Assembly (NCBI GenBank): GCA_014084085.1
Contig: NPFB01000001.1
Span: forward strand, 617,549 to 681,548
Length of the DNA: 64,000 nucleotides
From: Hondaea fermentalgiana
Taxonomy: Eukaryota; Sar; Bigyra; Thraustochytrida; Thraustochytriidae
Direction of reading: 5' to 3'
In this document: in pieces, positions 28,177 through 37,879 of the stretch
Position numbering within the stretch: position 1 is the first letter of the stretch
How the letters are laid out: each line of letters begins with the position of its first letter
Position numbers and translations under genes: made by a program
The notes under the pieces: generated by a model
Told to the model about the DNA's origin: nothing
The model's database searches: none
Seen by the model: only the letters and a program-made list of their open reading frames with translations

Positions 28177-30426
28177 ATGGCTGGTGGAATGAGCGGCCGC
28201 TTGCAACTCAAGGTGTGCAGCGCGCGAAACTTGAGCAACGACCGCTCCATCTACCCTTTTGTCCAGGTTGTCAGCGGTCTTTACAAGGAAAAGACCCCTC
28301 ACCGCAAATGTACAATGGACCAAAAGACCGTTTATTGGAACCAAAAGTTCGTCGTCGATGAGGTCGCCGCAGGCGGTTCGCTGCGTCTCGAGATCAAAAA
28401 CAAAGAGTCTTTTCTTGCACCTCCGACGCTTATGGGTGTTGTCACCTTGCAAGTCCCGGAAACGCCAAATCAGCTCGAAGATGTGTGGATACCCATCTTG
28501 GAGCCCAAAACGATGGAAGCGACCTCTGCCGAATTGCATTGTGTCTTTCAGTTCGAGGCGAGAAACGCCAACTTTGCTGCGCCGCTATCGCCCTCTCGAT
28601 TTACAATGGGCGCGACGGCGTCGAATGGGTTCGACTCGGCCATGCGCACCGCGACCCCAGCATCGGGTCCAACTCGGAGCAGCACGATTACATCGACAAC
28701 CACAACGCCGGCGGCGGCCGTTGCTGCTGCGACAGCGATGCGCCCAGGCGCCGATGTAACGCGTGCGCGAGCCTTGACGTCCAGCGCAGTAGACGCAAAG
28801 CAAGGCAGCAAGTCTGCCCGGCCTCTCTCCGGCTTTGATGGACATGCAGCGGCCTTGACCATCAACGAATTGATGGACTCGCTCGAAAAGGTGAAACGCA
28901 TCATTGAAACTCACAGTGGCGCTGGCATGGGCGGCAACGGAGCCGCCGTGGTCGTTCAAAGTTCAGATCCGGAACGACTCGAACTCCTGCGCAGTGCGCG
29001 TGACGAGCTTGACAATGTGCAGACCCAAATTGAGACCGAGTCTACGATTTCCAAAGAATGGCGGGCCAAATTGGTGGACTTGGCTTCGGCCTACGGAGCC
29101 GATCTGGCCGTTCTGCTAAGTGCCGAGGCTTGGGACGATGTAGATCGTCGTAGATCCAGAGTTGTGCCCAAGGCCGGCGCCGCGCCTGGCAGCGGTGGAC
29201 CTCAAGAGGGCACGAGCGACAGTAAAGCAATCTTTCAAGAAACTACAAAGACCTTTGCCCTCGAGAGCCTCGATCTCTTTGACTCGCTGCTTGACAAGGG
29301 TTATGCCGTCGAAGTGATCGAATCCGGAAACGCAAACAGTGCACCCATTGTTCCTGGAGACAAAGTGAGCCTCGACTACACCGTGTACATATGGGACTCG
29401 GTTCACATGCTCGCCGTTTCGTACGCAGATTCGGCGACAAGTGGAGCCCTCGACTTTGTAGTTGGGGACGAAGAGCAACCCATGGGCTTGAGCCTTGGCG
29501 TTGAATCTCTTCACGAGGGCGCGCGCTTTTCCGTGTGTATCTCTCCTGCGTTGGCCTATGGAGAAAACGGAACGACGAATGTACCACCCAACACGCACGT
29601 TCTTTACGAAGCAACTGTTCTTAATGTGCAGCCCCACGCTGGGGCTGCTCCACCAGAGGAGTATGTCAAAGCTTGCGAGGCAGCAACAGCCGTGGAAGAT
29701 TCTCACACAAATTCCGATCCGAACTCGCGCCTCAAGACGAATCGTCTTTCCATTCGTTATCCGGCACGACAAAATCGAGTATCGCTGGCGCAACCTGCCG
29801 AGGGAGGCGATCCCCTTCCGCGTGAGCCTTCACCTTTGCCGCCTTCCCCACCGCGTTCGCGCTCGCCCTCGCCTCCGCTCCCTCCACCGGCGAATCACAG
29901 GTCACAGCGAACTTCTTCGGGAATGACTGCCACAGCTGCCAGCACTGTGTCAAATTCACCGAGATCAGAACGGACGCCGCCACCGCTGCCGCCACGTAGC
30001 GACTACAAGAACAAAGTGTCTGGTTTGAAGCAAGTCCCACCCCGACCATCGACGCGCAAGCTGCCTGCAAATGCGTCGAGCGCACCGACGCCGGCGCATG
30101 TTGGTTCTACGATCGCGCACACAGGCTCTGCGTCTACAGAGCCGCCGCTCAAACCCTCGATGTCTACATCCTCCGAATCAACGGCCGCGACAACTTCCGA
30201 GGTTCTCCCGACAGACGGCAGCGCGCCTCAATTTCGATCCGTGGATGGTTGGCTCGCCGACATTGGTTTCGATCAATTCGCCTCTTCCTTCCACGACCTT
30301 GGAGTCGAGGAACTCGCAGACTTTGGTCTTGTGCAGCGTGCAGATCTCGAAAGAATCGGAATGCGTCTCATTCAGGTCCGGAAATTCATCGCCCATGTTG
30401 CAAATCTTGGTATTACCATTGCATAG
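28177..30426 (+). CDS. C2-FKBP-SAM multidomain protein
   Basis: The first in-frame ATG at 28177 gives 749 residues and starts the C2 domain almost immediately (RLQLKVCSARNLSND, about 6-120), a fold that binds phospholipids or calcium. After an Ala/Thr-rich linker and a short helical segment (about 230-330) comes an FKBP-type fold (about 395-480) with GDKVSLDYTVY, GVESLHEGARFSV and PALAYGENG. The pocket tryptophan of active FKBPs appears to be leucine (MGLSLGV), so isomerase activity is doubtful. A Pro/Ser-rich region with possible SH3-binding motifs (about 515-640) leads to a C-terminal SAM domain (about 688-745, VDGWLADIGFDQFASSF). It is probably a membrane-associated scaffold. A 5' exon may be missing. 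Confidence 0.82.
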   Translation: MAGGMSGRLQLKVCSARNLSNDRSIYPFVQVVSGLYKEKTPHRKCTMDQKTVYWNQKFVVDEVAAGGSLRLEIKNKESFLAPPTLMGVVTLQVPETPNQLEDVWIPILEPKTMEATSAELHCVFQFEARNANFAAPLSPSRFTMGATASNGFDSAMRTATPASGPTRSSTITSTTTTPAAAVAAATAMRPGADVTRARALTSSAVDAKQGSKSARPLSGFDGHAAALTINELMDSLEKVKRIIETHSGAGMGGNGAAVVVQSSDPERLELLRSARDELDNVQTQIETESTISKEWRAKLVDLASAYGADLAVLLSAEAWDDVDRRRSRVVPKAGAAPGSGGPQEGTSDSKAIFQETTKTFALESLDLFDSLLDKGYAVEVIESGNANSAPIVPGDKVSLDYTVYIWDSVHMLAVSYADSATSGALDFVVGDEEQPMGLSLGVESLHEGARFSVCISPALAYGENGTTNVPPNTHVLYEATVLNVQPHAGAAPPEEYVKACEAATAVEDSHTNSDPNSRLKTNRLSIRYPARQNRVSLAQPAEGGDPLPREPSPLPPSPPRSRSPSPPLPPPANHRSQRTSSGMTATAASTVSNSPRSERTPPPLPPRSDYKNKVSGLKQVPPRPSTRKLPANASSAPTPAHVGSTIAHTGSASTEPPLKPSMSTSSESTAATTSEVLPTDGSAPQFRSVDGWLADIGFDQFASSFHDLGVEELADFGLVQRADLERIGMRLIQVRKFIAHVANLGITIA

Positions 30427-31232
30427 GCGAGGCACACAAATGAATGAAAGTAGACAATAACCTTATTTTTGGTGCAAAAAAAGACCCAGGCGCAGAAGAG
30501 TAGTGCGACCGAAGGTCGAGCCGCGTCTTTTCCCCCGCTTTTGCTTGCTCGCTCGTGCGTGTGCTTCCATATTTGCACTACGAGCGAGTACATCTAACTA
30601 CTGCGGGTTGTCTTTGGAGAGTACAGTAGGGCAGAGCAAAGCACAGAGCTAAGCAAAGCTCATTTGCCATTTCAATGATTATCACGCTTACGATAAGTAG
30701 TAATAGTAGCCCTACCAAGGACCGAAGAAGTTCAATTCAAAGGTAAATTTGCATTTGTATTTGATCAAAAAAGAAAAAGCTACTTTTCTCTTCGCAAATC
30801 GGAGCCCCATACGAGGTTGCAACTTGCGCGATGAAACTACGTCGTCTGAAATTCTGACTCTGTGCTTTCACGGACGTCTTTTGTTTTGCATGGTCCTGAA
30901 CTGTCGAGGACGCAGGAGAATAGAAGATACCAGGACCGGAAATCGTACGCATCTTTCTTAGTTTGTGCATGGTCTCTTTGCAAGGGACCATGTGCCTGCC
31001 TGTCACAATCACAAACACTTCTGAGTATGTATGGGAGAGGCAAGTTGTTTCTGTGACATCCATGCATGAAAATTACAAATGGGGTTAAAGATGTATGTGG
31101 ACGGAAAAGGACAGTGTTTGCAGTGAAGGAATTTTTCCTCGCTGTGGCATTCAAACGTATATATCTTAGATCTTTATGGTTCAGAGACACTCTGTACTAT
31201 TACAAATCACCATCGTCTGGGCCTTTGCTCTT
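30427..31232. other. Convergent intergenic region, no gene seen
   Basis: About 800 bp between the stops of the C2-FKBP-SAM gene and the seven-TM gene, more AT-rich than the genes. It contains AGCAAAGC-type direct repeats near 30635-30660. I see no coding, tRNA or structural signal. Confidence 0.5.
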
Positions 31233-32211
31233 TCAGGTCTCCAAAAGCTCAGCACTAAAAGCATCTTCCATGCCGAGCGAAGTCGCAGCCTCTTGACGCG
31301 TCTCTTCGCCCTGTCTTGGAAGCCAAAAGTACACGTAGAGCGTCGCCGTGATGGGCAGGTGATATGACAACAGTTTGAGAACGATGCGAATCTGTTCCTC
31401 GATGGCTGTGTCAAAATGTACGCAATCCTCGGGGTTCCTGATCATTTTCGGGCATTTGTTTTGGTTAGAATCAAGGTTAGCAATGGTTCGCTCGCTCTCA
31501 CTTCCACTTCACATCAACGTACTTGTAGACAGACTTGAGCCACAGATCGAGCGTGACCTGAGCGCTCGCGCCAATGGCGTTACAGACCAAAAGAACAAAT
31601 AGCGCCCGCTGCTGCTTCGCCACCTCTTCGACATTTCCTATCGAAGGATCTGTGTACACATGACTCCAGTGCATGGCACCAGCGAGTTTTCGCATTACCT
31701 TCAGACCTGGTATAGAAAAGAGTCCCACAATGAGCAGCTGGGAGACAGACATGACCAACCAGCGCGGGTGAAAGCAGAGATCTTTTCGACGACCCATGGC
31801 CACAAGAAAAATTAGCGTCAGGTATAGCGTTAACACACCCAGCAGGGGAAAGTAATACTTTGAGAACATGACAGGATCCATGCCTGTCTCCGCGGCTGCT
31901 TTGGCATAATTTGCGCATGTGATGAGCGACTGCACGCCTCGCGCGTACGCCGCCGCAAAGCTGAGCTTCTGATTCTTGTCGATCAGATATTTGAGCGTGA
32001 GAAAGAACGACTGCATCGTTCCAAGCGCCAGCATCAGAAGGTTCGAGGCGTACCATCGTGTCCGCACAAAGACGACGAGCATCCGCACCGTGGCAAAGAG
32101 GCACACAGCCAGCAGCAGGGCGCTCGCGAGGCCCAGGACCACCCCTCGCACGCACTCCCAGTGAAACATATCCGGAGGCCTGTCCGCGTCATCCTGGCAG
32201 TGTGGCCACAT
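31233..32211 (-). CDS. Seven-transmembrane protein of unknown function, two exons
   Basis: The ATG at 32211 opens exon 1 (32211-31502). A 64-nt GT-AG intron (31501-31438) separates it from exon 2 (31437-31233), for 304 residues in phase. Exon 1 encodes six hydrophobic helices, for example VVLGLASALLLAVCLFATV, WYASNLLMLALGTMQSFF and FPLLGVLTLYLTLIFLV. Exon 2 supplies a seventh (LKLLSYHLPITATLYVYFW) and a short acidic tail. Without the splice the protein would end in mid-loop after six helices. The frame continues upstream of 32211 without homology and overlaps the neighbouring gene's leader, so it is excluded. I do not recognise the family; THH1/TOM1-like membrane proteins have similar size and topology but no diagnostic motif is visible. 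Confidence 0.78.
31438..31501 (-). other. Intron of the seven-TM gene
   Basis: 64 nt, donor GTGAGA, acceptor ATCAG, phase 2. Joining AA to G keeps the frame and avoids the TGA that spans the donor site. Confidence 0.78.
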
Positions 32212-32608
32212 GACTTTTGCCGAAAGCCTGCCACGTTGAGCAAAGTCTCTCTGGGCCGGTGGAGACTGCCCAGTGCTGACCTGAACTGGACCGGGTCCGC
32301 CGAGCGAGCCAGCCTCTGGGGCCTCGAACGGACGTCCTGCGCTCTGGCCGCCTCGACAGAGGTTTGCTTTTTCCTTCTTTTTATTACGGCTGGAACGTTT
32401 GGAGCTTACGAAACCCTTTTTTTCGCGGATGTGCGTTACGACCGGTATGCGCGGCCGGCGGGCCTTGCGTGAGAGCCCGTATTTTATAGCGTCTCGACAA
32501 CACAGAGCATGTTGTTGAGCCTTTGTAGTAAGCCCAAGACGGGACGGAGCTGCAGAAGCGGACTTTGTGGCTAAAGCAGGAACGGAACACTGGCTGGGCC
32601 GCGGAGGC
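32212..32608. promoter_or_regulatory. Divergent promoter region, seven-TM / WD40 gene
   Basis: 397 bp between two divergent ATGs, so the promoters are compact and may overlap. No specific element recognised. Confidence 0.45.
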
Positions 32609-35600
32609 ATGGCCAGCGAGGACAACGACGACGACGCCAAGGCATGGGTCACGGCCGAGTCCTCCCTCGCGCTTGAGCAGATCTCGGAGGAGGTCAACGA
32701 GGCCGATGACGACGCTGGCCCTGACGCTGACGTAGACGAAGCGAACTCCCAGCGACGTTTGAGCATCGACAGCAGGACCGAAGATGCTACAGCGAAAAAT
32801 AGTAAGGGGAGAGGGCGCGAGAATGCGACCAAGACCGAAAGTCCGGGGAATGATGCCTCGAGTCAGCCAGAGCGTACGACCCAGGTGCTAGAGCTTCTCA
32901 GGGAAAATAGAAGATCGAGCATGTTCGAGTCTATGGAACGCATCCGCAGCCAGAAACTCGTTCAAGGCACGAGCAGACGCTCCCTCGCATCGCTCCGACG
33001 ATCGAGCGCAATGTCCGTCACCTCGTCGCAGCGCAGCAGTCGCGAAGAGCTCGAAGATGCAATTATTGACGCGCTCCTCGCCAAAGACGTCAACGATTTG
33101 AGTGCCACAGAATTCAAGACACTGGAAGAAAGTTTTTCAAAGAATGAACGTCGTGTCAACGAAATGCGGGAGAAGTTATCTCAGCACCAGGAATTTCATC
33201 AGAGCAAACGCGCAGCGGCATTGCAAGACGAGCTTGATAACATCGACGTCCGCGTCGAGTCAGAGCGGATGGAGCGCGAGAAGCTCGAGGCCCAGCTTCA
33301 GGCGCTTCGAGAGCGCGAGGCGACCTTTGCGATTGAGGACGATAACCTTGCAGCCGAACTTCATGATATGGAACTTCAGCATCAACTTGAAAGTGTTGCT
33401 ATGCTCCGAATCAAGGCTGACAAAATTAGAAGAGAGCGTGAGCAACTCGAGACTACTGAACGCGTCCGTAAGGTAGAGATTGAAGCGATTCTCGAAGAGA
33501 ACGATCGAAGGAGCATCTCGGGCGAAGCGACGCTCAAACGTTTACTCGCAAGAGTAGGTACGTTACAAAAGGAGCTTCGCGAGCCAGTCTATGCCGAGGA
33601 TCCCGAGTTTTCAAAGGACATTAATGCAGCCTTTGCGCTCGTCGATGATGGGTCCAAGAACGCAGAGAGCGACTTTGCGAAGCTCTTTGACAAAGTCGCG
33701 CAAGTTCGTGAAGAGCGATGGGAAGGCAAATTACGCGCACTGGAGAGCGAGCTTGGCGAGCTGTGCGAAGAACGAGCTCGACTCGCCGCCGAGGAACGCG
33801 AGGTCGAGAAACGTCGCGCGCATCACGAAAAGCTCGTTGCACAGGGGCTCGAGTACCTCGTGGAGCTTGAACTCGGGCATGCGCCTCCTGCGGACTACGT
33901 TCTTGCGAATCTCTTGCAAAATCAAGTTCCAGAAGTTGTGCCGCAAACGCAAAGTCCAGAAACAGGTAAAGAAGCAAGTGTTATTGATAGCAGCGGAACG
34001 CAGGATGACGAAACTTTGAAAGACAAGGATGTGGACGAACTCTTTGACGAGCTCGACACTTTCAACATAGACCACTTTGCAAAGCGTGTTGAAGAGGAAA
34101 TTGAGGTCACGCAGTCGAGAATCGCAAGCCATCACGCAGATCTTCAGACACTCGAAAAAGAGCGTCAGTGGGTTGAGAGCGATTCCGTCTTTGGCCCACA
34201 CGAGCAAAAGGCCTATGATGGCTCTCTCGGGCCAGCATCGTATCCCAAGGCATCGCTGCCTTCCTTTGAGATCGTGCGTGGCATCCTCATGGATGCCGTG
34301 AACGACTTCCTTGAATCGTATGAACCTTTTGACGTGGCTCAGCTTCGTCAAGAAGCCGAACAAGCCGTAGTAAAGTGGCAGGCGAGCGGATCTATGCTCG
34401 AACGCCGCATCCAGGAGGAGGATCGCGAAAATGCTGTGCGAATGGTTGCAGACGATATCACAAACAGCACCCTCGACTCTGTCCTGCGAGGAATATTCGG
34501 CGAGGTGGAAACAGCTCGTTTGCTCTCACGCAAGATCGCAGACAAGCTCGTGCTTGGATCTGTCTTTAGTTTGTGGCAAGGGGACGGCCAAGTACCGGAT
34601 GAGATGAAGAACCAAGTTACAAGCACATTTACAGAGCTCCAGCAGCGCAGAGATGCGCGAGATCTTGTTCAGCTTTCACACTCGAGAAAACCAACGACAA
34701 CAATGCATCTCAAGCTGGAGAAGGCAATACTCCCGCAAGAAACAAGCGTCTTCAACTCCACAAACGCGGCATACAGCAAGGCCTCCATGCAACGGATTCG
34801 CGAAGAGCTCGAAAAAAAGCGCATGCGCGAGCAAGCATACGAGGAAGAGCTCGTTGAAAAGCGACTGGACCCTTCACTGGAATTAGAAGCAGAGGCAAAC
34901 GGCGAAGCCAAGAAAGACCGAGACGCAGACGATGGCGAAGAGAGCAGCAGCGAAGACGAGGAGGATGAGGACGCCACCAAACTACAATTTGCGCTTGTTC
35001 AGCCGATCGAACCTGAAAAGGTGACGGCTCGGACACCCGAGTTCCGACGTGTAGAAAAAGACTTTTGGAATGGAGTCACCTTTCGATCAAAGCACATCAA
35101 AGTGCGTAGCAGCCAGGGGGCTCCAACGGCACTCGCTGGGTCGGCAGGCGGCGATTATCTGGCCGTCGGTACTGGAACGGGTCGCATTCTCGTCTACGAT
35201 GTGAGACCCGAGAAAGAGGCGCTGCTATTGCGCAAGTATCAGCCAAAGAACATGCCGGCGGCGATTGTGCAACTCGTATGGAGCACGGACCAAGGCTCCC
35301 TGCTTCTATCTCTTGACGAAGCGGGGACCGTCCGCCTGCTGAGCACCTTGCCATCTCCGCAACACGCTGGTAAAACACACGTCTGGCAAAAAGTTCTCAA
35401 GCCTGTCGTGCTCGAAGAACTTCTCGAGCTTACGTGGCAAGATTTTGATCGTCCAGTCCAGGAGAACCTCTACGATGACGACGACGATATTGAGCAGTAC
35501 AAGGCGAAAATAAGGGCCAAGCAACGCAAACGCAAAAGGCGTTATCGCCTTGTCGAGCCCAGCGAAGAGGAGCTGCAGCCAGTGCATGTGGCATTCCACA

Positions 35601-36889
35601 CTGCACATACTCTCTTTGGCGTTCAGCTCAGCATCATGATTGCCCTGAAAAATGGTGACCTCGTTAAATGGAATACTGACCATGAAAAGTCATACGGTGA
35701 TCGAAGCGTGTACTGTCCTTCGCACGCCCACGTTGAGCCACAGAACCCGCGCGATCCAAATGTACTTCCAGGGAACCCTCGTCACAAAGGAGAGCTGTTC
35801 GGGTCAACGATCCGGCGTGAGTTTTACCAGGGGCACAAGCACTCTCCAAAGTTTATTGGCTTTGTCAACAGATGCTCAGAAATTATGTACACGGTTGATG
35901 AAAAAGATCGCATGCGTCTCTGGCCCTATGAGCCCAGCCAATTCTCCGGCTTTGGATGGTATGTTCCGCTTCAGCGCTTCACACTCGACTTGCGCGCCAT
36001 CTCGTACACTGCGGATCGTGCCTTTCCCGTCGAGAAAGTCTTTCCTCCAGAGGGCGTGGAGATCCCATTTGCCCCGCCCCCAAAGACTTTGGCCCTCAGC
36101 AGCGCTCGAAGCGCAGAGAGCAAGGCCCTCGACGAGGAGAAAGCCCTTGAAAAAGATGTGAACTTTTTAACGCTAGCGAGGGACGAAGAGAGACTCATTG
36201 CAACGCTTGAGCTGCAAGACAAGCCCTGGCTCGTGCGCGAGACTGGCGAAAAGCAGCGCGTCATGCAGGTTTTTGCTCCCGACGATGTTCCTGACGACAA
36301 AAGTAGCCCGCATCACGTGCTAATCCACTCTAAAGGTGGGACGCTTGTGCAGCACATGATCTCGTACTTTTCGCCTCAGGTCAGCGAAGGAATTCTCGAG
36401 GATGTCTCGCTGTCGCATGCAGGGTCCGAGATTCTCTTTCTTGTACGATATCCTGCAACAGCAGAAAAGCCAGGAACGCTTCGCATATTTGTCTATGACA
36501 CCGTGACGCTGGGCTTGGAGCCCACCGCCGTGGAAATACTCATGGAAGGAAAAATTCGACCGCGCCTCGCAGTGTCACCTTTGCTCAAGGAGGTCGGCTC
36601 CGACTATGTGTACATTCTGATGAACTCGTGCGTGCATGTTGTTTCACTCACAAGTGGCCTCTTTGCGACGCAGCGGCTCAACCCTCTCGGAAAGAATGTT
36701 GAGCCAGGCGTGCGACTTACGGATCTCGTTCTTCTTCGAGACCACCAGCATCTTGCTTGTACAGGCCCAGCGAGCGACACTGTCTACCTTTTCGCCATTG
36801 ATAATCCAGCGCAAGGCTCTGGAGACCTCCTCATGGACCGCTACCATCGCCCACGAATGGAGCATACGCCGCGCGAATGTGACGTTTGA
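32609..36889 (+). CDS. Large coiled-coil plus WD40-like beta-propeller protein
   Basis: 1,426 residues from the first in-frame ATG at 32609; the frame opens earlier only with GTG. The N-terminal part is acidic, followed by an Arg/Ser-rich patch (SRRSLASLRRSSAMS, about 120-135). Long Glu/Arg/Leu-rich coiled coils extend over roughly 150-780. An acidic hinge (SSSEDEEDEDATK, about 775-790) precedes a C-terminal half with WD40-like blades, such as LAGSAGGDYLAVGTGTGRILVYDV, QLVWSTDQGSLLLSLDEAGTVRLL and EKDRMRLWPYE. Coiled-coil plus WD-repeat proteins of this size are common in flagellar axonemes (CFAP/WDR families), and the presumed host makes flagellated zoospores. That role is inference; no orthologue is named. 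Confidence 0.85.
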   Translation: MASEDNDDDAKAWVTAESSLALEQISEEVNEADDDAGPDADVDEANSQRRLSIDSRTEDATAKNSKGRGRENATKTESPGNDASSQPERTTQVLELLRENRRSSMFESMERIRSQKLVQGTSRRSLASLRRSSAMSVTSSQRSSREELEDAIIDALLAKDVNDLSATEFKTLEESFSKNERRVNEMREKLSQHQEFHQSKRAAALQDELDNIDVRVESERMEREKLEAQLQALREREATFAIEDDNLAAELHDMELQHQLESVAMLRIKADKIRREREQLETTERVRKVEIEAILEENDRRSISGEATLKRLLARVGTLQKELREPVYAEDPEFSKDINAAFALVDDGSKNAESDFAKLFDKVAQVREERWEGKLRALESELGELCEERARLAAEEREVEKRRAHHEKLVAQGLEYLVELELGHAPPADYVLANLLQNQVPEVVPQTQSPETGKEASVIDSSGTQDDETLKDKDVDELFDELDTFNIDHFAKRVEEEIEVTQSRIASHHADLQTLEKERQWVESDSVFGPHEQKAYDGSLGPASYPKASLPSFEIVRGILMDAVNDFLESYEPFDVAQLRQEAEQAVVKWQASGSMLERRIQEEDRENAVRMVADDITNSTLDSVLRGIFGEVETARLLSRKIADKLVLGSVFSLWQGDGQVPDEMKNQVTSTFTELQQRRDARDLVQLSHSRKPTTTMHLKLEKAILPQETSVFNSTNAAYSKASMQRIREELEKKRMREQAYEEELVEKRLDPSLELEAEANGEAKKDRDADDGEESSSEDEEDEDATKLQFALVQPIEPEKVTARTPEFRRVEKDFWNGVTFRSKHIKVRSSQGAPTALAGSAGGDYLAVGTGTGRILVYDVRPEKEALLLRKYQPKNMPAAIVQLVWSTDQGSLLLSLDEAGTVRLLSTLPSPQHAGKTHVWQKVLKPVVLEELLELTWQDFDRPVQENLYDDDDDIEQYKAKIRAKQRKRKRRYRLVEPSEEELQPVHVAFHTAHTLFGVQLSIMIALKNGDLVKWNTDHEKSYGDRSVYCPSHAHVEPQNPRDPNVLPGNPRHKGELFGSTIRREFYQGHKHSPKFIGFVNRCSEIMYTVDEKDRMRLWPYEPSQFSGFGWYVPLQRFTLDLRAISYTADRAFPVEKVFPPEGVEIPFAPPPKTLALSSARSAESKALDEEKALEKDVNFLTLARDEERLIATLELQDKPWLVRETGEKQRVMQVFAPDDVPDDKSSPHHVLIHSKGGTLVQHMISYFSPQVSEGILEDVSLSHAGSEILFLVRYPATAEKPGTLRIFVYDTVTLGLEPTAVEILMEGKIRPRLAVSPLLKEVGSDYVYILMNSCVHVVSLTSGLFATQRLNPLGKNVEPGVRLTDLVLLRDHQHLACTGPASDTVYLFAIDNPAQGSGDLLMDRYHRPRMEHTPRECDV

Positions 36890-37005
36890 GTGGAGGCACG
36901 CATGGACAAAAAGAGAATGATAAAGAAAGATTCTTGTATTTTGGGATGTTATCGTGAATTGTGCTCGCGATTTATCTTCGAAAACTCTTCTATAATTGAC
37001 ACAGC

Positions 37006-37684
37006 TTACGCAAGCGGATGGCCGTCGCTATCGTCCGAGTTCATACGCTGCTTTGCTGCGCGCGAGTGTGGCGGGCGCTGTGGAACAGGGCGCGACGCAT
37101 TTGGCACAGGTGGGGGTCTAGTCGACGCAGCCGATGGCGCAGGAGGTCTTTGCGCGGAGCTGTCCATGCGTGCCATGACCTGTGAGCTCGTGGGACGGCT
37201 GGGTCCGCTTGCTGTTGTTGGCTGGGGCACACTCATCCGATTGCGAACTTGCGAAGACTTTGTCGGGACCGGAGGAACTGAGTGCTGTACAGCAGCTGGT
37301 CGCGCATATTGTTGCGGAGGAGGTTGAGGCGGTGGCACCGATGTTGAACTTATCGGCGAGGATCGTGCTGCCGGGCTTCGAGTCGACGAGGAGAACGATG
37401 ACTGCGGAATGTGTTGTGATGTAGCCTGCTGCGGCTGGGTTCGAGGAATAGGTGTTGGTACGGACTGTGGCGAAGGTGCGGCAGCAGAATGCGAAGAAGA
37501 CTGGTGAGCTGGTTGCGATGTCGCGTGAGATCGAGGGACTGGTGGGGGCACGGGATGCGAAGATTGCGTCTGCTGCGTCTGCTGCTGTGAAAATGCTGGC
37601 TTCGGTGCAAAACTTGCCCTGGGCATGGACCCGCCACGTGTCATCGAGCTCGTACGCGGCAAGACGGATGGGGCTTTTGGTTGT

Positions 37685-37722
<38 letters not shown>

Positions 37723-37847
37723 CCGGCCTGTTGGGGACCGAGGTACAGGTGCATTCGAGCCCGCGACCGCAATAGGGGGCTGGATCGGCATGTGCGTAAT
37801 GTTGGCTGAATGCGCACTTTGTTGACCTTGCGCACCACCACTCCGGG

Positions 37848-37879
<32 letters not shown>

